Positions 26,501-35,388 of a stretch of DNA of 64,000 nt are shown here, in pieces. The position numbers were made by a program, and so were the translations under genes. Below the pieces are notes generated by a model. That model saw only the letters and a list, made by a program, of their open reading frames with translations, did no database searches and was not told the origin of the DNA. Source of the stretch: an uncultured Oscillibacter sp. (GTDB taxonomy: Bacteria; Bacillota; Clostridia; Oscillospirales; Oscillospiraceae); NCBI GenBank assembly GCA_900544615.1, contig UQVS01000003.1, forward strand, positions 62,001-126,000, read 5' to 3'. Every line of letters begins with the position of its first letter. Within the stretch, counting starts at the first letter, position 1.

Positions 26501-27318
26501 AGGAATGCCTCGTTCTTTTTTGGCTCGGTAAAATTCTGCTCCAGCATGGCAACGTGAGACAGGAACGCCGCATCCTCGAAATATTTGGCGTGTCGCGTAC
26601 ACTTCCGCACGCAGGCCTGGCACTTGATGCAGGTGCCGGGAACGCTGCACACGTCCTTGGGATCAATGGCCCCCATGGGGCATACTCTGGCGCAGGCACC
26701 GCAGTTCGTGCATCTGGAAAGATCGGTCAATGGCTTGGCTTTCAGGAATTTGGCAGGCTGTCCGTCCGTTCCCTTGGGGGTATAATAGGGGGCGGTTGCA
26801 TCGCCGGGAACGGCAATCGGGGCCGGAATATCTGTCAAGTGATTTACCTTGTCGCAGATTGCTGCGGCAAAGTTTTTCAGTTCCTGCCGGTCATTCCAGT
26901 CAGGCCGTCCCTCTGCCAGCCTGTCTGTAAAGGCATGGCGGCCCACAAAGGCCCCGCCTGCCGCCGTATGGAATCCGTCTGCTTCCAGCACCGCGCACAG
27001 CTCCGCCAGAGAATTGTCATAAGACCGGTTTCCAAAGGTCACAACTGCCGCGGCCAGAGCGCCGTTTCCGTGGAGCTTTCCCTGAAAGTCCGGCAGGATT
27101 TTATTCGGTAGCTTTCCCGCATAGGTCGGCGCGCCCACCATCACAAAGTCGGTGTCCTGAAAGGCATATTCCTTTTCTCGTTCTGCCGGACGGGTAAAGG
27201 AAAATCTCTCCAGCGGGACGCCCCATGCTTCCGCCAGCGTTTCCCCGATGATGCCCACTGTCTTTTCCGTGTTGCCGGTGGCGCTGAAATACAAAATGCA
27301 GACCCGTTTGATTTCCAT
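26497..27318 (-). CDS. EFR1-type flavodoxin-ferredoxin fusion protein
   Basis: 273 aa. N-terminal flavodoxin-like domain with the FMN phosphate loop FSATGNTEKT (about 12-21), and C-terminal double 4Fe-4S ferredoxin domain with CTNCGACARVCPMGAI and CIKCQACVRKC, each with CxxCxxCxxxC spacing. Known as EFR1 family ferredoxin in Clostridia, an electron carrier of unclear partner. AAGGAG-type ribosome site before ATG. It is coupled to the membrane hydrolase downstream, an uncommon pairing to my knowledge. Confidence 0.9.
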   Translation of the reverse strand: MEIKRVCILYFSATGNTEKTVGIIGETLAEAWGVPLERFSFTRPAEREKEYAFQDTDFVMVGAPTYAGKLPNKILPDFQGKLHGNGALAAAVVTFGNRSYDNSLAELCAVLEADGFHTAAGGAFVGRHAFTDRLAEGRPDWNDRQELKNFAAAICDKVNHLTDIPAPIAVPGDATAPYYTPKGTDGQPAKFLKAKPLTDLSRCTNCGACARVCPMGAIDPKDVCSVPGTCIKCQACVRKCTRHAKYFEDAAFLSHVAMLEQNFTEPKKNEAFL

Positions 27319-27338
27319 AGGTTCCTCTCTCCTTTTTT

Positions 27339-27369
27339 AAAAAACAGGCACCCGCCGGGGTGCCTGTTT
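27339..27369 (-). terminator. Intrinsic terminator after the zinc-ribbon gene
   Basis: 12-bp stem AAACAGGCACCC / GGGTGCCTGTTT (27342-27369), GCCG loop, followed on the minus strand by six T. It lies between the end of the long truA/clpE unit and the EFR1 gene. Confidence 0.85.
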
Positions 27370-27397
27370 CCTTTTCACATATGCCCTGTCCCCTCTG

Positions 27398-27610
27398 TTA
27401 TAGGGAAAAATCCTCTTCCTTCAGCTTGGCGGTGTCCAGCGACGCCGGACGGGGCGGCACCCGCTTCAGGGGATCGTATTTGAATCCCCGGCAGTGGTGC
27501 TCCATGGGAACAACGCCGTGCTTCACGCACATGACGTCCGTCTCGCTGATCTGCTGGCCCCGCTGACAGTAAGCGCAGCGGGGATCGATATTCTTTCGGA
27601 ACAGCTTCAC
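27398..27610 (-). CDS. 70-aa putative zinc-ribbon protein
   Basis: 70 aa from GTG 27610 with GGGGAGGAG upstream. Contains CAYCQRG (about 12-18), MCVKHG (27-32) and HHCRGFKYDP (38-47): two Cys pairs and two His residues that could hold one zinc. The tail is LKEEDFSL. I do not recognise a named family, though similar short cysteine proteins are common in Clostridia. It is the last gene before the terminator, 34 bp after clpE. Confidence 0.7.
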   Translation of the reverse strand: MKLFRKNIDPRCAYCQRGQQISETDVMCVKHGVVPMEHHCRGFKYDPLKRVPPRPASLDTAKLKEEDFSL

Positions 27611-27644
27611 TGTGCTCCTCCCCTTTCACACAACTCCGACCGGT

Positions 27645-29957
27645 TTACAGAGCGTCCAGCCGAATGGCGCCGTTCTCCGCAGTGGCGTGAATCCGGGACA
27701 CCGGATGCTCGTAGCTGTCAATGATCTCTGTGGCCATGGGGTCCTCCAGCTCCTTCTGGATGGTACGCCGCAGATTCCGGGCGCCATAGGTCATGGAGTA
27801 GGATTTCTCCACCAGAAAATCCGTCAGGCTGTCATCGTAGGTAAAGGTGATGCCCTTGTCTCCCAGCGAAGAGGCCAATTCGTTCAGCATGATCTTCGCA
27901 ATGGCCTTGAAATTCTCTCTGGACAGACGGTTGAACGTAATCACACCGTCCACACGGTTGATGAATTCCGGCCGCAGGAACTGCTGCAAAGCCTTCATGG
28001 CCTTGTCGGCGTCCTGCTGGGTCTGGCTGCGGTCAAAGCCCACCGTGCCGCCGTCCTGAGTGCCGCTACCGGCGTTGGAGGTCATGACGATGATGGTATT
28101 TTCAAAGTTGACCCGGCGGCCATGGGAATCGGTGATCTCACCGTCGTCCAGAATCTGGAGCAGCACGTTCAGCACGTCCGGGTGCGCCTTTTCAATCTCG
28201 TCGAACAGGATCACTGCGTAGGGCTTCCGGCGGACCTTCTCCGTCAGCTGGCCAGCCTCGTCGTAGCCCACATAGCCCGGCGGGGAACCCACGATCCGGG
28301 AAACGGAGTGCTTTTCCATGAACTCCGACATATCCAGACGGATCAGGGCGTCTGGCGTGTTGAACAGATCCACCGCCAGCTGCTTCACCAGTTCCGTCTT
28401 GCCCACACCGGTGGAACCCACGAAAATAAAGCTGACCGGCTTATGCTTGGGTGAAATTCCCACCCGGTTCCGGCGCACAGCGGCGGACACCGCCGCCACC
28501 GCTTCGTCCTGACCGATGATGTGGGACTTCAGGCGCTCTTCCAGATGGCTGAGGCGCTGGAACTCCTCCTCCCGGATTTTGGAGGCCGGGATTTTGGTCC
28601 ACAGTTCGATAACATGGGCGATATTTTCCATGGTCAGCTGGGGATTGCCCTTCAGCAGCAGGGTATTCAGCTCCGTCTGCCGCTGGAGAATTTTGCTTTT
28701 CAGCGTGGCGATCTGCTCATAATCCGGCTCTACGCCCTCCTGAGCGCCCTGCTCCTCCAGCATGGAACGCTCTTTTTCAAAGTCCTCGATCTCCCGCTGA
28801 AGCTGCATCCGCCGGGAGATATCCGGATCCTTCAGGTTCAGGTCGGAGCAGGCCTCGTCGATGAGGTCGATGGCCTTGTCCGGCAGGAAACGGTCTGTGA
28901 TGTACCGCTCGCTCAGAAGCACAGCCTGCCGCAGAATACCATCGGAAATCTTGACTCCGTGATAGGCTTCATAGTTGGGGGCCAGACCCTTGAGAATTTT
29001 GATGGAATCCTCAATGGACGGTTCGTTCACCGTCACCGGCTGGAAGCGGCGCTCCAGTGCGCTGTCCTTTTCGATGGATTTCCGATATTCGTTGAACGTG
29101 GTCGCGCCGATGACCTGAATTTCGCCGCGGCTGAGGGCGGGTTTCAGGATATTGGCGGCATTCATGCTGCCCTCGGCATCCCCGGCTCCTACGATATTGT
29201 GGATCTCATCGATCATCAGGATGATATTGCCCAGCTTCTTCACCTCATCGATCAGGCCCTTCATCCGCTGCTCGAACTGGCCGCGGAACTGGGTACCGGC
29301 TACCAGAGCCGTCAGATCCAGCAAATAGACTTCCTTATCCCGCAGCTTGAAAGGTACATCCCCCGCCACGATCCGCTGGGCAAGGCCTTCCGCGATGGCG
29401 GTCTTGCCCACGCCCGGTTCGCCGATGAGGCAGGGATTGTTCTTCTGGCGGCGGTTCAGGATCTGGATGACCCGCTCGATCTCCTCTGCACGACCGATCA
29501 CCGGGTCCAGCTTGCCCTCCTTGGCCTTACGGTTCAGAGAGATGCAGTAACCCTCCAGAAACTTCCGCTTCCCGTTGGGCTTGCCCTCTTTCTTTTCCCG
29601 GCGTTCACCCTCACCGGCAGGGGCGTCCTCCTTGGAGGCAGGCTCTCCGCTGTTGTTGAACAGGCGGTTCAGGAACGGGAAGGTCGCCGTCTTGCCGGCC
29701 TCCTCATCGTCCTCTCCGCCGGGCAGATCCTCCACATTTTCAATGGAGTCCATGGCCTGCATCATCTCATTATTCAGGTTATCCAGATCCTCGTCCGTGA
29801 TGCCCATGCGCTGCATCATGTCGTTCACCTGCGGAAGCCCAAGGCTCTTGGCGCATTTCAGGCACAAACCCTCGTTGATGGTCTTGTCCCCCTCCATGCG
29901 GGTGATGAAAACCGTGGCAATGTTCTTTTTACATCTGGAACAAAGTGTTGGCTGCAT
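27645..29957 (-). CDS. clpE: Clp protease ATPase subunit with N-terminal zinc finger (ClpE-like)
   Basis: HSP100 unfoldase that feeds ClpP; 770 aa. Instead of the double Clp-N repeat it has a CSRCKKN...CLKC zinc finger at residues 6-35, then an acidic linker (about 75-125), AAA1 with [14 protein letters not shown], a short coiled-coil linker ([18 protein letters not shown]), AAA2 with [14 protein letters not shown] and [21 protein letters not shown]. This layout matches ClpE rather than ClpC; the McsA-like finger is fused in. GGAGG site before ATG. No ctsR or mcsAB is adjacent, so control differs from the Bacillus clpC operon. Confidence 0.85.
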   Translation of the reverse strand: MQPTLCSRCKKNIATVFITRMEGDKTINEGLCLKCAKSLGLPQVNDMMQRMGITDEDLDNLNNEMMQAMDSIENVEDLPGGEDDEEAGKTATFPFLNRLFNNSGEPASKEDAPAGEGERREKKEGKPNGKRKFLEGYCISLNRKAKEGKLDPVIGRAEEIERVIQILNRRQKNNPCLIGEPGVGKTAIAEGLAQRIVAGDVPFKLRDKEVYLLDLTALVAGTQFRGQFEQRMKGLIDEVKKLGNIILMIDEIHNIVGAGDAEGSMNAANILKPALSRGEIQVIGATTFNEYRKSIEKDSALERRFQPVTVNEPSIEDSIKILKGLAPNYEAYHGVKISDGILRQAVLLSERYITDRFLPDKAIDLIDEACSDLNLKDPDISRRMQLQREIEDFEKERSMLEEQGAQEGVEPDYEQIATLKSKILQRQTELNTLLLKGNPQLTMENIAHVIELWTKIPASKIREEEFQRLSHLEERLKSHIIGQDEAVAAVSAAVRRNRVGISPKHKPVSFIFVGSTGVGKTELVKQLAVDLFNTPDALIRLDMSEFMEKHSVSRIVGSPPGYVGYDEAGQLTEKVRRKPYAVILFDEIEKAHPDVLNVLLQILDDGEITDSHGRRVNFENTIIVMTSNAGSGTQDGGTVGFDRSQTQQDADKAMKALQQFLRPEFINRVDGVITFNRLSRENFKAIAKIMLNELASSLGDKGITFTYDDSLTDFLVEKSYSMTYGARNLRRTIQKELEDPMATEIIDSYEHPVSRIHATAENGAIRLDAL

Positions 29958-29999
29958 AATTACCTCCGTATCCCCCGGTTTGCTGAACGAGGGAAGTGT

Positions 30000-30686
30000 T
30001 TATAGGGACGACAGCAGGCTCAAAGGCCCTACCGCCGTGAAAAAGCGAAGCAAGTAAGTGTTTTCCGTGGGCAGCTCTACGCCGAAATGGGGGATCAGCC
30101 AGATCAGCAGCCACACCACGATCATGCCCTCCAGCAGACCCAGCAGTGCGCCGCCCAGCGTGTTCGCACTGGAAAGAAGCGGCAGCCGCAGCAGCATACT
30201 GATCCCCAGAGAAGCGACGTGCAGCACCGCCCCCAGCGCCAGAAACAGCAGCACATACAAAATGGCATAGGCGAAGCTCTCCACCAGTTCTCTGGCCACA
30301 GCCGCCGCAATAGCTCTGGCTGTGGCGGCGATGGTACTCTCCGCCTGACGCTCCAATGCGCCCCGCAGATTTTCCATCAGGCCCGTGCGGTTCAGGAGAT
30401 TCCGCAGGGAATCCGGCAGAAGCTCCTCCAGCGTTCTTCCCTGCTCCTGCGTCCGATCCTCCAGCGTTTTTTCCACCTTCGCGGCGATCTTTTCCTCAAT
30501 TTTCGGGGTTGCCCAATCCGCTACCGGCTGTGTCAGGGCCTTCGCCCCCAGATTGGCTCCAATGATGGTCAGGATCAACACGATCACGCCTGAGAGAGAC
30601 AAAAACAGCCCCCGCCAGCTGCTCCGCAGGATCGCGGTCAGCAGAATGGCCGCGATCAGCACGTCCAATATTATAGCAGGTGTCAT
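30000..30686 (-). CDS. CvpA family membrane protein
   Basis: 228 aa with four hydrophobic segments: about 2-22, 25-45 (LSLSGVIVLILTIIGANLGAKAL), 130-155 and 170-205, with a helical soluble loop between the second and third. The CvpA family is widespread; its E. coli member is needed for colicin V production, but its general function is unknown. Located 42 bp after the end of this frame is clpE. Confidence 0.85.
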   Translation of the reverse strand: MTPAIILDVLIAAILLTAILRSSWRGLFLSLSGVIVLILTIIGANLGAKALTQPVADWATPKIEEKIAAKVEKTLEDRTQEQGRTLEELLPDSLRNLLNRTGLMENLRGALERQAESTIAATARAIAAAVARELVESFAYAILYVLLFLALGAVLHVASLGISMLLRLPLLSSANTLGGALLGLLEGMIVVWLLIWLIPHFGVELPTENTYLLRFFTAVGPLSLLSSL

Positions 30687-30746
30687 GGGTCTTGCCTACC
30701 TTTCTGCATGAAAACAAATTGTAAACTCCACTGTAATTTCTGCCGC

Positions 30747-31946
30747 TTATGGCAAAAAGAGCTGGGCGGAGTCCGAAGCGATCATCAGAACAGAGCCGTC
30801 CGTCCGGGTCAAAACCTCGCGGGTATGCTCCGGGCCGTGGAGGGTCGCATAAATCTCCAGATCCGAATTATAGACCACCAGACGATCCTCATACAACACG
30901 GAGAGATACCGCCCATTGGCGGAGAGAGAACGCACTTCTTCGGAAATATCCAGACTGGCAATCTCCGCGCCCTCGTCATCCACCGTGACCAGACGGCCTA
31001 CGCTGCCGGACTGATACCGGTTCAGCAGCAGGGCGGTAAAGCCATCCCCGCCCAGATCGTATTCCCGGAGATACTCCCCATCGTAGGAATACGTCCCCGT
31101 CAGCTTTCCGTTGGCTCTGCCGGACGCAAAACAGGTATCCGTCACCGTCAGGATGCTGCTGCCGTGACAGCCCATCGCCGTCACCAGACCATCCGGCACC
31201 ACATAATCTGCCGTAACCTCCGCCTCGCCGGGCCGGGTCAGGTCATAAAACGACACATCACTGACAAAAGTTCCGTCCTCCTGTCCCATCAGCACCACTG
31301 ACAGAGACTTTCCATCCTCTGTAACGCAGGCATCCGCTACAAAGCGGCGGTGGGCGTTGACCTCTGCCAACGCGCTGCCGTCAGCCGTGTACACATCGAC
31401 CCGTCCCTTGGTGCCGCTGACCTGAGAGGTAACTGCCAGCATTCCGCTGCTGTTGAGACTGGCGGAGACGATGGGGCCTTCCGCAGTCAGCTCCATCTGC
31501 TCGCCATTTTCATCCAGCACATACACCGCCGTGCCGCCCACATCATAGGCCGCTATTTTCCCGCCGCCCTGAACCAGTGCGGGCGCGGTCATCTGCACAT
31601 TGGCGCTCCAGATCTCACTTCCATCCGCTCCCAGCATCCGCAGCGCCGTATCGGACAGGATGACCAGACATCCGTCCCCCATCTCTGCGAAACGGTTGCT
31701 GTTGTCCGTGTCAAACTGGTAGACGGTCTTTTCACTGCTGACTGCACTGCTGCCGTAAGCAAAGTACCGGTGCAGCGCGTCAAAGCCGGTGCCGTCCCGC
31801 CAAGCCGCCGCCAGAACGATGCCCAGCACCACGATCAGCACCAGCAGAAAAATCAGAAAATTCCGCAGCAGATGCCGTCTCTTTTTCGGCTCCGCCCGGT
31901 CTCCGTCATCGTCATTCCAAATGTCTTTTGTCGTATTTTCAGCCAT
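30747..31946 (-). CDS. DUF5711 membrane-anchored beta-propeller-like protein
   Basis: 399 aa from ATG 31946, which overlaps the truA stop (ATGGCTGA); the AGGATGAG just before it is the likely ribosome site. A charged cytoplasmic tail (EPKKRRHLLRN), one membrane helix (about 33-53, FLIFLLVLIVVLGIVLAAAW), then repeated beta-strand units typical of a propeller (LVILSDTALRMLGADGSEIW, KIAAYDVGGTAVYVLDENG). Function unknown; position after truA is common in Oscillospiraceae-type genomes as far as I can judge. Confidence 0.78.
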   Translation of the reverse strand: MAENTTKDIWNDDDGDRAEPKKRRHLLRNFLIFLLVLIVVLGIVLAAAWRDGTGFDALHRYFAYGSSAVSSEKTVYQFDTDNSNRFAEMGDGCLVILSDTALRMLGADGSEIWSANVQMTAPALVQGGGKIAAYDVGGTAVYVLDENGEQMELTAEGPIVSASLNSSGMLAVTSQVSGTKGRVDVYTADGSALAEVNAHRRFVADACVTEDGKSLSVVLMGQEDGTFVSDVSFYDLTRPGEAEVTADYVVPDGLVTAMGCHGSSILTVTDTCFASGRANGKLTGTYSYDGEYLREYDLGGDGFTALLLNRYQSGSVGRLVTVDDEGAEIASLDISEEVRSLSANGRYLSVLYEDRLVVYNSDLEIYATLHGPEHTREVLTRTDGSVLMIASDSAQLFLP

Positions 31947-32694
31947 TGAGCCGCTCATCCTCATACCAAAGTCTTGTCAGATACAATCCGCCTGGCGGCA
32001 CCGTCGGCCCCGCCAGCGTCCGATCCCGGCTTTCCAGAATGGCCGGGATATCCTCCGGCAGAAATTTGCCCTCCGCAGCGTACAGCACCGTGCCGGTAAT
32101 CGCCCGCACCATGTTGTACAGGAACCCGTCGGCACAGACCTTCAGCTCCAGCAGCTCGCCGCTGCGGGTCACGTCGCACCAGTAAACGGTGCGGACGGTG
32201 GTTCTGGTCTCCGTTCCCACGCTGCGGACTGCCGCAAAATCATGGGTTCCTACAAACTGATGCGCTGCCCGGTTCAAAAATTCCTCATCCAGCCGCTTGG
32301 GGTAAAAATATGCCCGGTTTACATAAAATGGATTCTTGACCCGCGAATTGTAAATGCGGTAAGTATACTCCTTTTTCAGACAGGAACCGATAGCATTGAA
32401 ATCCTCCGCCACCTCCAGCGCCTCGCTGACGGCAATATCCTCCGGCGTGTGGGTATTGATGGCAAAGGGCAGCCGCTCCAACGGGATCCGGCTCTCCGTG
32501 CGGAAATTGGCGATGTACCGCTCCGCGTGAACGCCGGCATCCGTGCGGCCGCAGCCGGTGAGATGCACCGGCGCACCGGTAATCTTCTCCAACGCCTTTT
32601 GCAGCGTCTCACAGACGGTGACGGCGTTTTTCTGCACCTGCCAGCCGTGGTAGGCCGTTCCATTATACATCAGTTTCAGTGCGATATTACGCAT
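31939..32694 (-). CDS. truA: tRNA pseudouridine(38-40) synthase TruA
   Basis: 251 aa from ATG 32694 (MRNIALKLMYNGTAYHGWQVQ). Catalytic aspartate in GCGRTDAGVHAERY (near residue 51); YRIYNS and FLYNMVRAITGTVL motifs present. The longer frame to 32937 overlaps the upstream anchored protein and lacks the family N-terminus. In many Firmicutes truA follows ecfA1-ecfA2-ecfT, as here but with two extra genes between. Confidence 0.95.
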   Translation of the reverse strand: MRNIALKLMYNGTAYHGWQVQKNAVTVCETLQKALEKITGAPVHLTGCGRTDAGVHAERYIANFRTESRIPLERLPFAINTHTPEDIAVSEALEVAEDFNAIGSCLKKEYTYRIYNSRVKNPFYVNRAYFYPKRLDEEFLNRAAHQFVGTHDFAAVRSVGTETRTTVRTVYWCDVTRSGELLELKVCADGFLYNMVRAITGTVLYAAEGKFLPEDIPAILESRDRTLAGPTVPPGGLYLTRLWYEDERLNG

Positions 32695-32722
32695 ATTGGC
32701 TCCTTTAGCGGCATCAGCCGTG

Positions 32723-33625
32723 TTATTTTTCCCAGAAAACGCGCACGTTGTAATCCGTGTCCGGCCAGACCTCTTCCACCATTGTCCCATCCTGATCGAT
32801 CTCATAGGTGCAGACGGTAAAATCATAGGAAAGGCCGAAGGTGTCCCGGCAGAGCAGGTGCAGCTCCACGGTGTCCTCCGGCTGACAGGAGACCGCGATG
32901 CCGCCATTCTCCGAAGCCGGGGTATAGTAGACCACATCGGGATCGCTGCTGACGGTAGACTCCGAAATCTTTACCGGAAGGGTCTGGACGGTCTCTCCGT
33001 TTTTCAGCACCTGAAAAACAGGGGCGACCACCTCTGTGCCGTACTGCTTTCTGACGCCCAGATCGTATTGAAGCTGCAAGCTTCCTCCCCGATAAGTGGG
33101 ATCGCCATAACCGCTGCCGTCATTCGTCAGGGGCAGCAGCATGGCAAGGTCACTGTAACTGGTGACCTCCTCCCGGCTGGTCTGATCGCCGGCGGTGATA
33201 TTCGCCGCGAAGGACACTTCGCCGGTCTGTTCCACCGGCAAGTTCACCGGGGCGGTGAACACGCCGCCGTTCCCGGACATAGGCAGCTCCGTGGTCTGGC
33301 CGTTCCGGGTCACCGCCAGCGCCACCTCCGTGTCCGCCGTCCAGCGGCGGAGGGTGATGCTCATGTCGGCTTGCAGCGTATGGCTTTCCGGGTCCAGGCC
33401 GGTGGGTTCAAAGGAAAAATCCGACAGATCCTCCGTCTGCTCCCGCTGCTTCGCGGACAGGTTCGTGATCTGATCCTGCACATCCATCAGCCGCCAGGCA
33501 ACGCTGTCCAGCTGGTGTTTCAGGTTGTTCTGCGTATCCGCCAGCTCCGTCCGGGTCACAAGCAGGGCGATCAGCAGCGCCACATTCAGTGCCAGTGAGA
33601 GGATCTGAAACCAGTTTTTCTTCAT
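32723..33625 (-). CDS. Anchored extracytoplasmic protein, paralogue A
   Basis: 300 aa from ATG 33625 (AAAGGAG 8 bp upstream). N-terminal membrane anchor (ILSLALNVALLIALLVT, about 7-23), then a coiled-coil (about 25-70), then a beta-rich domain. Features LDPESHTLQADMSITLRRW, VFQVLKNGETVQTLPVK and DTFGLSYDFTVCTYEIDQDG match in order the neighbour at 33702-34559, so the two look like diverged tandem copies. No known domain recognised. Role unknown; membrane-facing outward by topology. Confidence 0.72.
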   Translation of the reverse strand: MKKNWFQILSLALNVALLIALLVTRTELADTQNNLKHQLDSVAWRLMDVQDQITNLSAKQREQTEDLSDFSFEPTGLDPESHTLQADMSITLRRWTADTEVALAVTRNGQTTELPMSGNGGVFTAPVNLPVEQTGEVSFAANITAGDQTSREEVTSYSDLAMLLPLTNDGSGYGDPTYRGGSLQLQYDLGVRKQYGTEVVAPVFQVLKNGETVQTLPVKISESTVSSDPDVVYYTPASENGGIAVSCQPEDTVELHLLCRDTFGLSYDFTVCTYEIDQDGTMVEEVWPDTDYNVRVFWEK

Positions 33626-33701
33626 AAGCCCGCTCCTTTCGCGCAAAGCAGTTTAACTTTACACCATTTGGAAATTCTGGGATTTTGTCAAATATATTCT
33701 C

Positions 33702-34559
33702 TTATTCCGCCCAGGTGACTGTGGGCCTGCCGGAAATAGGATACCGCTCCGTGCCGTCCCACTTCTGAGTCAGAATCTCGGAAAGGGGAAACTCGTAGCG
33801 GAGGCCCGCATCGTCCGTGCAGGCATAGCACAGCCGCATCCGGTCCCCCTCGGTGCAGTCGATCCCTACGCTTTCGCAGGGCTCTCCGTTGACCAGCAGA
33901 TCAAAGCCGCTGTCTGCGGCCTTTTTTCCTGTGAACACCAGTTTCCCGTTCCGGTAGAGCCGGAACTCACCGTCCCGGCCCTGAGCCTCCCCGCCTGCCG
34001 GGTCCGCTAGTTGAACGTCAAAGTCGCATACGTAGAATTTCTGTTCTTCGCTGTTGAAGTGATAGGAGGTGCCCTCGCTGTCAAGCCGCAGGGGCAGCAG
34101 GTCCGTGATGGAACCGCTGCTGAACAGCACGGTGTCATCCGCCGACCGCAGTTCCAGCCCCCTATCCAGGTCCAGAGGGAAAGTCAGAGTCCCGGCGTAG
34201 GTCCCATCCGCCTGCTGCTTGAGACTGGCCCATTGCCATGCCATCCGATAGGCTTCTCCCGGCTGGCAGAGGCCAATATCAACGTAGTAGTCCTCCAGTC
34301 CCGGGACCTCCGCCGCCGTTTCCAGGGTCAGCATACGGGTCTCCGGGTCCACAGAAGAGGCGAGTATCCTCGCGGAGGGAGCTGCGGCAGGTACTTCCGG
34401 CTCTTCCACCTTTTCAGCATCGTCCAGCCGGGTCGTCAGTGCATCGTTTTCTTGCCGCAGACCCTGAAGCTGCCCACTCTGCTGTGCCAAAAGGACACCC
34501 AGGACACAGCAGCAGAGGATCGCCGCCAGGCCGACACCGTTCCGTTTCAGAAACTCCAT
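33702..34559 (-). CDS. Anchored extracytoplasmic protein, paralogue B
   Basis: 285 aa. Anchor helix (VGLAAILCCCVLGVLLAQQ, about 8-26), coiled-coil (about 28-50), Pro/Ala linker, then a beta-rich region with VDPETRMLTLETAAEV, FRLYRNGKLVFTGKKA and DDAGLRYEFPLSEILTQKWDG. Same order of segments as paralogue A. It lies 22 bp before ecfT's end and is in the same run; an envelope role is plausible but unproven. Confidence 0.72.
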   Translation of the reverse strand: MEFLKRNGVGLAAILCCCVLGVLLAQQSGQLQGLRQENDALTTRLDDAEKVEEPEVPAAAPSARILASSVDPETRMLTLETAAEVPGLEDYYVDIGLCQPGEAYRMAWQWASLKQQADGTYAGTLTFPLDLDRGLELRSADDTVLFSSGSITDLLPLRLDSEGTSYHFNSEEQKFYVCDFDVQLADPAGGEAQGRDGEFRLYRNGKLVFTGKKAADSGFDLLVNGEPCESVGIDCTEGDRMRLCYACTDDAGLRYEFPLSEILTQKWDGTERYPISGRPTVTWAE

Positions 34560-34581
34560 ATCCGACCTCCTGTGTCGTTTT

Positions 34582-35388
34582 TTAGGCCCCCAGCTTCCGC
34601 AGGAGCACCACCAGCACCAGAATGACCGCGCCGCCCGTCAGAGCAACGTAGTCCCGCCGCTGGTATTTCAGCACATGGAGTTTGGTACGGCCCTCGCCGC
34701 CGTGGTAGCAGCGGCACTCCATGGCCGTGGCCAGCTCGTCCGCCCGGCGAAAGGCGCTGATAAACAGCGGTACCAGAATGGGAACCAGCGCCTTGGCCTT
34801 CTGGAACAGGCTTCCGCTTTCAAAGTCCGCGCCGCGGGCCTTCTGCGCCGATATGATCTTGTCCGTTTCCTCGATCAGCGTGGGAATGAACCGCAGGGCA
34901 ATGGCCATCATCATGGCCAGCTCATGCACCGGCACATGGATTTTTTTCAGGGGATTCAGCAGGGATTCCAGACCATCCGTCAGTCGGATGGGGCTGGTGG
35001 TATAGGTCATCAGGAAGGTTCCCATCACCAGCAGCATGATGCGGACCACCATGAACAGAGCATTTTCAACGCCCTTTACGGAGATCCGCAGGATTCCCCA
35101 TTCCCAAAGGTAATGGGTATCCGGCGTAAAGAAAACATTCAGCACGCCGGTGAACACAATGATGACCACCAGTGGCTTCAGACCCCGCACCAGAGACTTC
35201 AGTCCCACATGGGAGACCTTTACACAGGCTGCCAGCGTGGCGATCATCACAGCATAGCCAACCAGCCCCTTAGCGCTGAACAGGGCGATGATATACAGCG
35301 TTACCAGCAGGATTTTGGTGCGGGGGTCCAGCTTGTGGGCAACGGAATTTCCCGGAAAATACTGGCCTAAGGTGATGTCCTTCAGCAT
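34582..35388 (-). CDS. ecfT: Energy-coupling factor transporter transmembrane protein EcfT
   Basis: 268 aa; membrane scaffold linking two ATPases to vitamin-specific S proteins. Starts MLKDITLGQYFPGNSVAHKLDPRTKI, has four to five membrane helices, and the coupling motifs KARGADFESGSLF and ATAMECRCYHGGEGRTKL (Ala-Arg-Gly types). Overlaps the ecfA2 stop by seven bases. No S component is in the window, as expected for group II ECF modules shared by many substrates. Confidence 0.93.
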   Translation of the reverse strand: MLKDITLGQYFPGNSVAHKLDPRTKILLVTLYIIALFSAKGLVGYAVMIATLAACVKVSHVGLKSLVRGLKPLVVIIVFTGVLNVFFTPDTHYLWEWGILRISVKGVENALFMVVRIMLLVMGTFLMTYTTSPIRLTDGLESLLNPLKKIHVPVHELAMMMAIALRFIPTLIEETDKIISAQKARGADFESGSLFQKAKALVPILVPLFISAFRRADELATAMECRCYHGGEGRTKLHVLKYQRRDYVALTGGAVILVLVVLLRKLGA

